A stretch of DNA of 64,000 nt, taken from assembly GCA_013398295.1 (NCBI GenBank), contig VZSF01006858.1:744819-808818 (forward strand), in the 5' to 3' direction. The position numbers and the translations under genes are program-made. A model generated the notes under the pieces. That model did no database searches. It was not told the DNA's origin and saw nothing but the letters and a program-made list of their open reading frames with translations. Position 1 is the first letter of the stretch. Each line of letters opens with the position of its first letter. Positions 24,755 through 37,487 of this stretch are shown piece by piece. The stretch is from Chionis minor (Eukaryota > Chordata > Aves > Charadriiformes > Chionididae).

Positions 24755-26372
24755 CAATCTTTATGGCCAAGTATTCTGGCCAAAAGAGCTACTGTCAGGT
24801 TTGTCACATTCACAGAATGAAGTTCTGTAGGAGCAAGCAACTCAAGGATTTTATAATCACAGAACACAAATGTTTGAATTGGTTGCAGTACCAGCACTTT
24901 TACATTTATTGGAAGCAAGGACAAACAGGAGGTATAGACCCACTAAGTTGCAGAAACATGGTGCTTCATAAAAAAAAATTCTTTTGTCTACATCAACTCA
25001 AGACTGAGCAGAACTAATTTCCTTTTCCAACCACAAACTCTCCAACCATTTGACTAGCTGTATTGTTCTCACAGTAAGAACACATGGAACACGAACTGGC
25101 ATTTGTTAACATAAAGTGATCGTAAAAATCTGTGAATAAATCTTTATGGCTATTATATCCCCTAAAATGAATTCGTCCCAAATTTACAACAAATTATTTG
25201 TTTGAATGCTCCTTTTATCAGCTTCTGTTGCATGAAGCTTTTAGAGATAAAGCTGGTCAAGAAGCAATGGAGGGCTAACAGTGCAATCACAGTTATAGAA
25301 TAGAAACCTATGAAAATCTTAATGTTGTCAAGTAGGAAAAAAAATCACATACAGAAAGTGTAGTTAAAATTCACAGAAAGCAGACCTTTCTCCTCTTGTA
25401 TAAGTATGAGCTGAGTTGAAGCTGTTTCATTTATGCAGTCTAGGGCAACATATTTATACTACATCCTAATCATTTATCTGAAAACCTGGATGTTTTTCCT
25501 AAGGGATGCTTTTCCTAAGGGAAAAGAAATCTGAAGACAGGTTGTGTTGCATTTTCCGAGGACACAGGGAGACAACAGGTCACAGAGAAGTCCACGGTTA
25601 TGTTTGAAATTTAGGAGTTTGGTAAACTTCATTAAAAAAGTAACAACTTGTCTGAGGTTGTAAACTAGACAAAGAAAATGGAGAGGCATTTAGGGCATGC
25701 AGCAAGTTATAAAAAAAAAATTTCACAGAGCTGACAAAAATAAAGTTTAAATCCCACCCCCACCACACCAATTGACCACAACAAAAAAGTATGTACAAAA
25801 GCACAGAGAGAAAATAACTATTAAACCATGACTGCGGTATACCATCTTTCAAATTGTGGAACTGAATGAGAGAAAGTAGCACACTGTAGAAAAATCACTT
25901 GTAGACAGAGTCTTTTATTGCAGTATTTGTATACAATCATACTAAAACCAACCCTTGTCTGTTGAGACATGATTCTATACAGACATGCAATATCATGGGA
26001 GAAAAGCTGTGCAGACTTGGCACATTTGAACTACGTGGATGAGAGACAGCCAATACTGAGAACTTTGCCCTTTGTCTAGCAAAGTGCCACGCTCCAACAA
26101 GGCTTTCTTTGCCTTCCTATGCAGAAGGATAGACAAGAACTATCCTACCTAAAGGCTATACTAGCAACAAGTACAATCAACCATTGTGCAAGGCTGGGAA
26201 AGAAGGTAAAGTTGGCTGCTTTGAGAAAAATACTACCAGTAAATCTGTACACTCAGCACTGTCAGATGGCCTGTGTCATATAAACTTAAGAAATGACATC
26301 TGAAGCTAGTTTTATTGCCTTTTTTTCAATGAAATATTTGGATATTCAAGCCCATTCCCACAGTTCTTGAAG
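24755..26372. other. non-coding stretch
   Basis: No gene. The only structure noticed is a 16-bp tandem duplication at 25489-25520. The frames are short and overlap each other on the minus strand (25474-25882) without a recognisable protein. Confidence 0.7.
25489..25520. repeat. 16-bp tandem duplication
   Basis: Two adjacent copies of ggatgYttttcctaag (25489-25504 and 25505-25520) differ at one base. This is a minor replication-slippage product. Confidence 0.8.
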
Positions 26373-26620
26373 ATAAACAGCTCCTGATGTCATCGTGGAG
26401 TTCTATTTTCAGAAAGCTTTATTTATTTCTAAGTGGTTTAATGTGCATCTGTTTACATAAATATTTAGATTTGTGAAAGCACATCCTGCTCAAGCTGGTC
26501 TGATAAACAGAAGTCAGCTGTTATTCCTTTTCCACTCCTGACTCCGCTTGGAGCGCTGCCTATTCCCGAGCTCTCATTTATAATGCAGCCATTGTGCTTA
26601 GAACCAGGAGTTTATAAACA
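26373..26620. promoter_or_regulatory. cluster of forkhead-type RTAAACA sites
   Basis: ATAAACA occurs at 26373-26379, 26503-26509 and 26614-26620, and TGTTTAC (the reverse complement of GTAAACA) at 26450-26456. All four match the RTAAACA core bound by forkhead transcription factors, within 248 bp. By a rough uniform-composition count, about one such site per 4 kb is expected on both strands together. The surrounding sequence from about 26340 to 26800 has few homopolymers. An enhancer is an inference; no exon or start site adjoins it. Confidence 0.35.
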
Positions 26621-27022
26621 CATGCTTGAAAAATGTAGTCTGGCTTTCCAGCAAAATATTTCAATGGCTCTTTTATCACGAAATTACACTACAGTTGGTG
26701 TGGCTCGGTGTGCTAAAAGTTTACATTTCTCCACAAGGCCTAATGCAGTATATGTATTGACAGGATTAGCAAATCTGGGAGGTGATCAGGAAGAGTGCTC
26801 ATGAGAGAATAACCCAGTATTATCACTTTTATGTGTAAGAATTATCTCTACAAACTACTTCCCCTGAATATAGAAGCGGAGTTGACGGAGTATGGGCTGC
26901 AATACCCGAGTCAACCAGTGGCTCATCTCTTTGACCTACAAACCTGTTATTCTTGCTTCACGCACAAGAAAACTTAGTACAGAAAGATAAAGAAAAGAGG
27001 GAGAGTGGATGTTTCTGCAGTT
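26621..27022. other. non-coding stretch
   Basis: Mixed-complexity sequence with an open frame at 26583-26804 that I do not recognise. No repeat is seen. It may belong to the same possibly regulatory block as the forkhead-site cluster. Confidence 0.5.
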
Positions 27023-27125
27023 TGAAGACTGGACTAGGAGTCAGAAGATGTGGATTGACCTTCTACATTTGCCACAGAGGTCTTGCGTGAGTTTGGAAAA
27101 GTCTCTTAGATCCTAGGCCAGTAAC
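27023..27125 (+). mobile_element. MIR-like tRNA-derived SINE relic
   Basis: The order 'gactggactaggagtcagaa', 'gatgtggattgacc', 'tgccacagaggtcttgcgtg' and 'agtttggaaaagtctcttag' follows the tRNA-derived head of MIR-like amniote SINEs (aggagtcaggagacctgggttc, then ctctgccac, then gtgaccttgggcaagtcact). This copy is in the sense orientation. The B box is degenerate (gtggattgacctt). It keeps the part that the minus-strand relic at 18955 lacks. Divergence is high, so the call is moderate. Confidence 0.6.
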
Positions 27126-27921
27126 ATATTCAGCACATCCCACTGACTTCAGTCTCTCTCAAGACTTGGATCGTATGTGGCATCCTAAAACTACTGAAAT
27201 TTTTCCTGTTACTCTAGCCACTAGAATGAAGCTTTCTTTTACCTCAGAAAGGACAATAGAAGTGTTTGGTTGTTTTGGTTTTTTTTAATATATAGGTATA
27301 TATGTATTCTTAATAAGAAACAAGCTTTGTTTTCCACCCAGAATTACACTGGATGCTTTCTCTGTCATTAGTAAGTCAGTATCCACCCAACAAAACTTAC
27401 CAGTTCTATGATCCAAATTACCCAAAGTCACTGCTGCAGCTTTATATATCTTTTTTGTCAAACACTCTAGTTACATTTTTGTAGATGTCAAACTTCTGGG
27501 GCAGTTTGGAATATTCTGCAGTTCAATAAGTTGATTATAAATCATAAGATTCTGAGAAATACTTCTCTTGCTCCAGTTTTAATTTATTTAAAATTAAGAT
27601 CATAATGAAAAACTTTTGCATTAAGAAAAGACACCTGAAAATGAAGATGGGCTAATCTTTCATGCTTTTGAAAATGGAATCCCAAATTCCATAGGAAAAG
27701 TAAAATTCATCTGTGTACCAAGCTCAATCTTAAAAAAAACACCAAACCAAACCAACACAAAACTCATTTGTAAGTCATGCTCATTTGCTACCAATAAAAT
27801 CTTCAAAACCAGTGGTCATTTGCCTAAACCAGTTCTCACTGAAGTCAGCAATGGCTGAGTCTAATTACTGGCTTAGTTAAACCACCAGGGCACTCTGAAG
27901 CACATGTCCCAATTGTCCCTG

Positions 27922-27941
27922 CACGTGATTTGGAGCACGTG
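27922..27941. promoter_or_regulatory. paired CACGTG E-boxes
   Basis: CACGTG at 27922-27927 and 27936-27941, each in the context GCACGTGA, are spaced 14 bp centre to centre. CACGTG is the site of bHLH factors such as USF, MYC/MAX and CLOCK/BMAL1, and closely spaced pairs are known in circadian enhancers. Each site carries a CpG, which is rare in this CpG-poor window. Function is inferred only. Confidence 0.3.
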
Positions 27942-29607
27942 AACCAGATCTGTTTCACCTAAAGTTAAACCAGAGATGCGCTCCAGCCACATGGGTATGG
28001 AGCCTGTGGGATCACGAGAGCTAGCCTGAAGTTAAACATCTCAATGCACACACTGTATCTTCCGTCTTATTGTACTGTTCAATTTCTATTGGCCCTCAAC
28101 ACTAGCAATGAGAGTTTAGGGCATTGCTCCTAATGAAGTCAATACAGAGCTGAGTTTATGACCTTTTTTTCCCCCCCTCTGTTTCAAACAGTTGCATACC
28201 CAGTTAAATCAGAAAGATTACTGGGGAGCAGGGAAGCATTTTCCAGCTCTTCCTTTACCTTTTCAATAAACATTTTTCAATTCATAACCCTTTCTTCAAA
28301 TCTTTCACTTTCATGCTCCTAAAAAACCACCATTAACAATACATCTGGGATAATAATAAAAAAGTTAGAAGGCAGACGTGTATTTTTCTTCCACATAAGC
28401 TTGGGTTTACACAACAATACTTCCTATTTTGTTCTCAGTAAAGCCTGAAAATGTTGATCATCTTCAGAAAGCTGTGTAACATATGAGTTACACAAATGAC
28501 TATTCAGCTTTCATTTTTCGAATCAAGCATGAGAACTTAGCATAAATGCATCGGATTAGAGGGGCTTAAAACAAACTGTAGATAATCATCAGCTTGAAAA
28601 TTTGTGTTCTTACTATAAAACAAAACCCAACAATCAGTATCTTTCTGCAACTTAAAAATAATATTACAAGTGACCAAAATACGTAGATGGCAACCTTTAA
28701 ACATAAGCTCTACAGTGAAGGATAAATCCTGCAATGGGCTCCAGCTGGTTTCTGGTTCTCCAGCAGGATGCGGAGGCAGTTGGTAGACCTATGAGGTATC
28801 TCCCTCTAAGAGGTATTTTTCAGCAGCATACAGTCATCAAAACATTGCTTGTACAATTCACCTCCAAATTTCTTTACAGAGCATGCTGCTGGGGAAAAAA
28901 GGTGTATGAAAAGGCAGCCTCTTTTTTTCTCTCCAATACTTGGCTGAGTGTCCAGCCTGACAAGGAAGAAACCAATAAATGTCTACGGTGAGCAGCACCA
29001 AAACATCCCAGGATGAAGCCCTATTTTATTACAGGAAAAGTCAAAATAAAAGGAAGGCAGTTTAAAAAAAGTAAGCATATAGGGAGTTTCCACATATGCC
29101 ATCATATAGTTTTGAAAATTATGCCACTGTGGCCACTTAAAAATGACTTGACTTTGAACGGAGATTAATTTGTACCATCTTCCAGACATAGTGAAGTCAC
29201 AATGTGCCAGATGTCCCCAGAAGGGTATGATACCAAGCAATGATATCGGCAGCTATTAGCAGAAGGTCACAGTAAGGACTCACACGTGAAAGATCAGGAA
29301 GGAGGAAATCTGACAAATTGGAAATAGCAGACATAACTGGAGCTGCTTCATCTCTCTTTACTTTTCACCTCTAGGTTATCCATATCATTACACAGAAAAA
29401 GAAAACCCATAAAATGTAGAGCAAGAATGTGCATTATGAGAACCAGCTTAAGTCAGGGAATTTCATTTCTTAATATGTTGAGACCTAGGTCAGTTTAACC
29501 ACTTCTTTGAAAAGCATTTCACTTTAGGTCAAACTCCGTATTTCAAAACCAGAATATTTAAAGACATCCTGATATCCAAAACCCTGCTATTTGGTAACTA
29601 CAACAAA

Positions 29608-29639
29608 TTAAATTTTATTTTAATTAAATTTTATTTTAA
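29608..29639. repeat. 16-bp AT-only tandem duplication
   Basis: Two adjacent 16-bp copies of TTAAATTTTATTTTAA, identical, made only of A and T. A simple slippage product. Confidence 0.85.
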
Positions 29640-32499
29640 GCGAATATTTTTTTTCAAAAAATTATGTGCACGCATGTTGATATTTTGCATTTTTAACAGA
29701 AAATTATCCCAGTGATAGATAATTTCATTTGCCAATCAGAGACTTTCCCTCCCCCCACTTCCTCTCAGTTTTCGCAATCAACTTCAAGAGAGATGTGCAT
29801 CTTATAAAAGAAAGAAATCTCAATCACACTTGAAGGGACCATTGGGAATCTCCCAATGAGTTTCAGATGTTTGGCCACTGATGCACTAATGCTTGCAGCA
29901 TGGAAAATCTTTCCAGGTGTTTGCAGTTTCATGCATTGTTGCACAACAGGGATCATAAAGCTATTTCCATGAAGGAAAGCCATACTTAACCAAAGGCACG
30001 CAAACAAGAGCACATCCAGAGTAATTGTGACCATGGCAGAAGTAAAATATCCACGCGTAACACCACTGCTATGTGTTCGTACAGATAGTGCTGGTCAAGA
30101 ATCTTGCAGTGTGGGATGCACCGAGGCATATGAACAGTCCTGGGGAGTCAGGCAGGATTGTTCATATTTGATATGCAAGAAGCCTGGGACAGGTCAACGT
30201 TTTCAAAGGCAGCCTAACCCAAGATGCTCATCAACCTGAGCTGCTCTTCAGCCTAAGCTTTGATTTCCATTTTAGAGGCGACATTGACTGTAGAGGGAAA
30301 TAATAGTCTCAAATACAATGTATTCCGTACTTTAGAATCAGTAACCTGAACCAGGACTTATACCATATTTAAGACCTAGCAGTTTCTGGACCCTCCCTAA
30401 ACTGCCTAGTGCTCCCCCAAAAAACTGGTCTGAAAATACAGACAGGTACAGAGTCGAACGACAGATCCAAATTAAAGAATATTTACTTGATTATATAAAT
30501 AACATGAAATTACAAGTTATTTAAGCAAGAGTGCCAGATATTTTGACTTATTTTGCCAGTTTCTGAATGTCATCCCTAACATGCAATGGGCACCACTTAC
30601 AGCGTTCAGCTCCTTCACGTTAAAGCCATAAGCTACATACATCATTAACTAATGTTCTAGAACTTTTTTATTACTGTCCAAAGTAATTAAATGAATGAAT
30701 AATTGAAAAGTTGTAAGTAAATATTATGGTTAAGCTTAGGTTTTTTTCTAAAAATATATGTAAGAAGCACAAAAGGATGCAAAACCCCAGAGATTTGTTT
30801 TATTTAACTAAGTAAACATCTTGTTTTGAAAAGAAAAGCTCTTTCCAGTTTTAAAGACTAGATTAAAAATTATGGGTCAGAAGCCCACACATTTAGAAGA
30901 AAAAACAAAACCCAGAGAAAACACTTCAAATTCTGAAGTCTGCAGTGGTCTGTTATCTAAAACGGAAGTATTCACAGCCATCTGAAATGTTTCCATTCCT
31001 TTTTCATTTTGTATGCTCCAAGCGTGTTTATTTCTGCATTGCTAAACTATGAATCTTTTAAAAATCAGAAACAGGCTTTTTGCATTTATACAAGGAAGGG
31101 CTAAATGCAGCAACAACAACCAACCAGCAATCCAAAACCCCTTAAAGCTGCGTATAGGATAAACTATCATAAAATATGCATCATTCACCACGGGCCAATA
31201 ACTGATCATTCCACATTGCAATATACATGAAGTTTGCTGTAGCTCAGATCTTTAAAAACACATCAAATTCCAAATTTGAGTTTCCCCAGCACCAGCAAAT
31301 ACCAGTGTTCATTAGGCTTTAAGTATGTACTTGATCAAGAATCATTTTCCCTTCTTTTAAATGTCATTTTGTGTTAGACTAACAGATTTTAACTTTTTTT
31401 TTATTATTTTACATAGTTATCTTGCTAGCCACCTCTCCAAACTTTTAAGTCAGATTTTGGTTGTGGGTTTGTTTGCTTTCATTTTTATTTGAGCACTATG
31501 CACATGTTTAATAAGACAACAAAACATAGTATACATTTTGAAATTACAAAATAAAACTATATGATTCGATCCTGGTTTGGACACTGAGACAGCTACAGAC
31601 AGTTCTGCAGGCAAACAGAAACATCAGTGAAATGGTATTGTGTCAAAAGTGTGTGGTTGTTTCTATCCCAAATTAAACCAATTTGAAGTGCTTCAAAGGC
31701 AGCTAGTAATCCACTTCAAGGATTATCTCCTGAAGACGTGATCTCACAAACTGCAAGTCATCTGCATATGCTGAACAACTATTTTAATTACATAAACTAT
31801 GAAGTAAAGGTAATTAAGAATGGAAGTATTCTTCAATAATACTTCATTCAAGCAAGTTCAACTAACTCGAAATACAAGAGCACGAAGAGAAAACAAAGAT
31901 CAGAGGAGTAATTTGTTTTGTTTTCATTATTCTATGTGTTTCTTAGCTGACTCATGACAGATGGCCATAACTTATTTGCATTTTTATTTTACGAGTATTT
32001 GTACCTGTTTGGTCCTTGCTTAAACAGAAACAATGGATCTATCTAATTTCAAAAAGACAAAAATTTCATATTTCTGTATTTCTTGGTATTGACTTGAAAG
32101 GTCAGTAGCATGCTTCATAATCTAAAGAGCTATTTGACTGATGTAATCCCATTATGATGATACCTATTTCTAAAATCATTCAGTGAAAGTCAATACCTAA
32201 ACCACTTCAGTTCCTTTGAAATAATTTTTAGAAGTAGATAAAACTTTGTGCTGTTGTACTTTCATAGGTAGGAGAGAGGGAGCAACATACATGACAAAAT
32301 GATCAACTTCTAGGAATAAGAGCAAGATCACTATTCCAACAACTGAATTATTCAGCTCCTTATAGTCCAGACAGTTCAGTCAATATCTTTCCTATTCATC
32401 GAAATTCCCTCCGGTAGCACCAACCAGTTTCAGTTCAGACACTTCACTTCTCCACCCCAGGCCAATAAATTCCATCTCTGTAAATTTCTTGGTTTAGAT

Positions 32500-32625
32500 T
32501 TTCAGAAGGCAATCAGTAATTGCAAGTGCAGCAGCTTTTATTTGTCTGAGGCACCTCAGAAAAAAAAAAAACCACACTTGATTTTTTTCCAAGGTGCTGA
32601 GCACCTATACAATAAAAACTGAATC
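32500..32625. repeat. possible ancient amniote interspersed repeat
   Basis: The phrases 'gattttcagaaggcaatcag', 'gaggcacctcagaaa' and 'ccaaggtgctgagcacctat' resemble phrases common in an old interspersed repeat of reptile and bird genomes ('attttcaaaggcac', 'ggtgctgagcacc'). I cannot name the family. An A12 run sits at 32560-32571. Boundaries are rough. Confidence 0.3.
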
Positions 32626-34394
32626 CCTATCTAATACTGGGAATTCCAAACTTCAGATGTTTACAAGTCTTTTGAAATCTAAGACAAATTTTCCTCAGCA
32701 AACATATGCAACCCTTTAAGAATGAAGGAAGGTCTCAGAAAAAGACAGGAAAAAACCTCAGTGTTTTTGAATGTAGATATCTGTGTTTACTCTGTATTTG
32801 GCTGCAGGTCCACAAGACATCTTTTTTACCTTTTTTTTTAGGATTTTTTTTAACCATGATCTCTTCCTTGTTCTGTTTTACAGAGGAACGCCATAACCAG
32901 TTGTACTGGATTGGTTTAATAATGCATAAAACAGATTTAACAATCAAACTAATATCGTTTTTCCTCTAAAGCTCTCCCTCCAACACTTCTAGCAAGATCT
33001 GTTAACTCTCATGATCTGACAGAGGCCTCTTAAATAACAGACTTTTGGAATGTTAGGAACTGTGGCTGTAATGCTAATATGAACCAAACATGTTACAAGA
33101 TCGCTCAATCTCATTAAGTTTTGCAAAATACACTGCTAGGTGTTCTAATTATCCATCTTCTCATGCTCCAAATACATTTAAAGCAAATACTCAGTATTTT
33201 CTCCACTCAGTTTTTCCCCACTTTATCAACAGTCCCAATATTATGGGATAGAACATCACATCATGTCCACTTACTTACATGGGGACCTAAACCAGTTTAC
33301 ATTGTTCAGTATTACATATTTGAAATAGTATTGCTTATCCTGATCAATACAGGGCATACCACGTGAGTCATATGCTTGAGATGGGCTGATCCAGTACCTC
33401 CAAATAACAGATCCACACAAAATAGCAAGTGGCTGATTCACTGTAAATTTTCAAGAATGTTTCAGACTTCTCAGATGTTTCTGTATGCAACTGCAATGTG
33501 CCTGATGAAATAATACAGCTCTCAATTTCATTCAAACTGCCAGCATTTTTAAAGGTAATATTTTCACAAGAAAGAAGCATCACAATTTTAGGAAAGCATA
33601 CCTTTTCATCACAATTATTGACCATAGATAAAAAAAAAAAAAGACTGCCTCCTGAGACTGATTTCTCTTTTTTGGTAATTTTTTCCAAGTAATCACTCAA
33701 AAAATAATGAATTTTCAAACAATAACATATTTATGAATTATTAGTTTCAGGTATTTATTGTTTTTTCTTTCACATTGTGCATATGAAAAGGTAAATCACA
33801 TGCTGCGATTTCTACTCTTATTTAACAACTGCTCCTTTTTCTTTTCTGGGGGGAGGAGGTGGAGCGGACACACAGAAAAAGCAATTCTCCAGCATATTAA
33901 CTCAGAACAGTAATGGGTTTGTAACTGAGGGACCTTTTATATCAAATGAACTAAAAATTACAGATGGACTTATTTCTCATGAAAGTTACAGTCACTTCTT
34001 CAACCCAAATTTGCATTATTAAAATAGTATCCAGTACTTCTTCCCTGTTAAATCCAAGGCCAATTGAATTCCATTCAAATATCCACAATGAACTTTAATT
34101 AAACTAGTATTTGCCTTGTAGCAGTTGCCACAAATTGTAATTAACAAGAGATAGCTACTGAACGATACATAAAGAAGCAAATTATTATAAAGGACACATT
34201 TTATAATGCATGCTGAGCAACTTTTTCTGACAATCCTGCATGCAAAGGTTTCTTTTTCCTATCTTTCCCCCCCCAGCATTGCTTCATTTTTATTATTAAT
34301 TCCTCCCTTCCCTCTCTCTCTCTAACCTTTTGACCTTTTTGCTTGGCATTTCACTTAGACATTCTCAGTTATTCAAGGGCGATTTTTTTTTTTA

Positions 34395-34412
34395 AATGTA
34401 CTGCAGTACATT
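34395..34412. repeat. perfect 18-bp palindrome
   Basis: AATGTACTGCAGTACATT reads the same on both strands. It follows a T11 run. It resembles the dimeric site of a transcription factor only in symmetry. Confidence 0.9.
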
Positions 34413-35042
34413 CAGATAGCAGATTTAAGCACATATTCATGTCACGGATGGCATCCTTGATGAGAATTTATTGGCTGTTTTTGTTACTCATCAACACTGG
34501 GATTTTCCTCCCTCATACATGCCGTTCTCCTCCTGTTGAACTTGGGGAGATTCCCAAGGCAGATGAGATAGGTCGGGCTCCCTCCTCCCCCCACCCCAAC
34601 ATATCATCATATGGCAGATTGCAACACACCACTAACCTCCACTGCCAGTATTTCTTACACAGAAGAGACAGGGCCAGATTCTGCTGGTCTCATCATGTCC
34701 AGCACCACCACTGAGCTGAGTTACAACATAAGATGGCAACCAGGAACTTAAGACAGAAAGTTCTTGTTGTGATATGTACCTTGGACTTAATTCCATCCTC
34801 ACAATTCAAGACCACAGAGAAAGGCTGCATGGCGAAGACAGAATTAACTCCGTTATCATATTGCATTGCAAAAGCAAAAATTGGCACATTTAAAAAAAAA
34901 AGAAAAGCTGACTCATAGTAGTATGGGCTAACAGCACACAGGCCAAGGCTACGTCTAAGATTTCCCTTACAAATTCCATCTTAACTCTACTTTCAAGACA
35001 AAGCAAACTTTTCAAGCAAGGTTTGTACTGAATTCCTGAGCC

Positions 35043-35060
35043 CATGAAAGTACTTTCATG
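35043..35060. repeat. perfect 18-bp palindrome
   Basis: CATGAAAGTACTTTCATG reads the same on both strands. It lies 650 bp from the palindrome at 34395 and shares only the central GTAC-type symmetry (AGTACT here, a CTGCAG centre there). Confidence 0.9.
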
Positions 35061-37470
35061 TGAAGCTGTTGCAAAAAATGTAATTAGGATGAAACAATAA
35101 GTTAACAAACAGGCCTAGAAGATATGGATGTTGCTACCTTTTTTTAAGGATGAAAAGGCAGAACACCCCAACTTAGCTAGGTTTAAGCAATAGGTATACA
35201 TTTTCATTATAAATACTGTAAAAATACATTTGATTAAAATTGCATGTGCATCCACATTTTTAACAAGCCATCCTAATACTCATATCTATATCAATCTCAC
35301 AGCATGATTTGAAAGTTACACTGCAGTGATGAACTACAGGTGCCCAGGCAAATATGTTTGTTCTTTTCCTTTATAACGTTTACTGGCTATTAACAGATTT
35401 GGTACTATTACATAACAGATATAAGCAAGATATTTGAAATTATCTTAAAAGTAACATTTTGCAAGCATTGCAACATATTACCTCTATGTATATTGCCTAG
35501 TCTTTACCAGCAATGCTGGTCGTTGTCTCACCAATTCATTTATAGTAAAATTTGGGAAAATAAAATATTGTAAATCCCATGGTTTGAGACTGAGGCCAGT
35601 AATGCTTCTGAAATCAATCAGGAGTTTATCTTGGAGAACTAATGTTAGCATCTGCCCTTTTCGTAGCTGCATAACTGTATCGTGGCAAAACCTAAGCATT
35701 TCAGTTATTGATGAAGACCTCAGCTTGGCAGGCGCTTTATTAATAAAAGACAAAAGGGTTGCCAGTTCCAGTAACAAGTGTTAATGTAAGCTGACAGCAA
35801 CAGACTTACACTTTAAAGATACGCTAGCTGATCTGGAAATAAACATATTTTCATAATATTTAGAAACAGATGTATCATACCTTTTTGAGAGAACTTTCAA
35901 CAGATACTCCCCCAAGCCCTTTTCATGCACTGCAAGGATCTCAAATTCACCTAAACCTCTGTTCATTCTTAACTAGATTGCTTTTTAATTACTGTACAAG
36001 TGCAAGTCTGTTTTGCTTATTGCTGATGAATAACTAACTTGAGAAAACTACTAGAGAGAAAAGAAAGAGGAAAATAGGAGTTAGGAGGCTAGGACCAATA
36101 ATATTTAAACAATCTTGTCATGTGCTATATAGATTAAAACATGGTGTAAGTCTAAAATAATTCTCTTATTCCTGTATTTTAGCAATATATGCTAAAAATA
36201 TGCAAGGACCAAATTTTCTGGTAATTCTTCATAGAAAAAGTTTACTATTCAGAAAGTCGTCATGGCCAGTCACGGAGAGAGCTTTTTTCACATCTGGTAA
36301 GGAGAGAGAAACGCTATTTTTCCCCTCCAAAAGATTAAATCTAACTTTTCCCAAAAAGGAAACAAAACTATGAATTCAACAAGATATAACTTTTCTCAGG
36401 GATGAATGCATAGCTGTAGGTTATGCATTGCTTTCATTAAAGTATGTTCTTGACATTTTTAAGTTTTGATACCAGCAAACTGTGATGAGTTAGGGTAGTA
36501 AAACAACAGACAATGATGATGCTGGATGGAGGAACACTTGGATATCAAGAATGATTCTACTAATGAGGAACATCTGAGACATAATACAAACAGGATGTAG
36601 AATATTTTTTCCCCGTAGTTCTCATTACAACCGGGTTTGTTGTTTTGGTTTTTTTTAAATGAAAATAATTTAGCCATTCCTAACAAATATTAGATCTTTA
36701 CATGAAAATACATGGAATGTGCTGCTGCCTTTTTTTTAGTTAAATCAAAACGAACACTTTCCTCCTATTCATCAAACCTTTCTCCCTCCACTGTTTGCCT
36801 GAAGCAACCTCCTGCTATCTTACACTGGACAACTGCATAAATTTAAAGGGAAGGTATCAGAACAAGGGATAGATGCAGGCAGACTTCCTTTAAAAGGACA
36901 TATAAAGGTTGTAATAATGTAATATATAGTACTTAAGTTATATTTTCACAAAAGGATGCTAACTCAACAAATTCAGTAAACTATATAAATATCAATAAGT
37001 AGCTTATAAAGCATTAAAAACTTAATTGCTTCATTCAAACTGAAGTTATCCAACTACCCTTTTATCTACCCTCATGTCCTAAAAATTATACAATTCCAGT
37101 GCAAACTATCAATTTATCTTTTCCTTTTCAATATACAGCTCTAGTTCAGTCTAACCTACAGTATTGTAAGTGTGTGAATTTGGCAGTAAGCTTACTTTTT
37201 CTTTTTTAAACAGGTTAAATTATGCCCTACTGCAGCATAATTAAACTATGTGACTCAATAACTGTAGAAGGAACTCAACCCAATAATTTTAGTTTGCCTA
37301 TTCTCATGTCACTAACACATCTCAGTCTTAAAAAAAGCACAGACAGCCCCAACTCAATATTAACACCCTAATAATCACTTACTTGATTCTCCCTATTTAG
37401 AGTTCTAGCAGCCTACACTCGACTCAAGTTTTTCAGAGATCAGATTTCAATCTTTACCCTTCCTTACTGT

Positions 37471-37487
37471 ATACACACACACACACT
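37471..37487. repeat. short (AC)n microsatellite
   Basis: An uninterrupted alternating AC run of about eight units within 'tgtatacacacacacacac'. Runs this short are usually stable. Confidence 0.8.

Larger units (their letters stand above)
27126..32499. other. long non-coding stretch
   Basis: No gene is seen. It holds GT- and AC-rich tracts at 27263-27288 and 27730-27762, paired CACGTG sites at 27922-27941, a T/C homopolymer junction near 28163-28177 and a 16-bp tandem at 29608-29639. Some phrases such as 'cactgacttcagtc' (27142) and 'taatgaagtcaatacagagc' (28132) resemble fragments of old amniote interspersed repeats, but not firmly enough to call. Confidence 0.6.

Noticed and set aside
24616..25017. 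133-codon frame starting in the GT-rich block
   Set aside because: The frame is open because G/T-only sequence rarely makes stops. The Gly/Val/Trp/Phe-rich start is a composition artefact.
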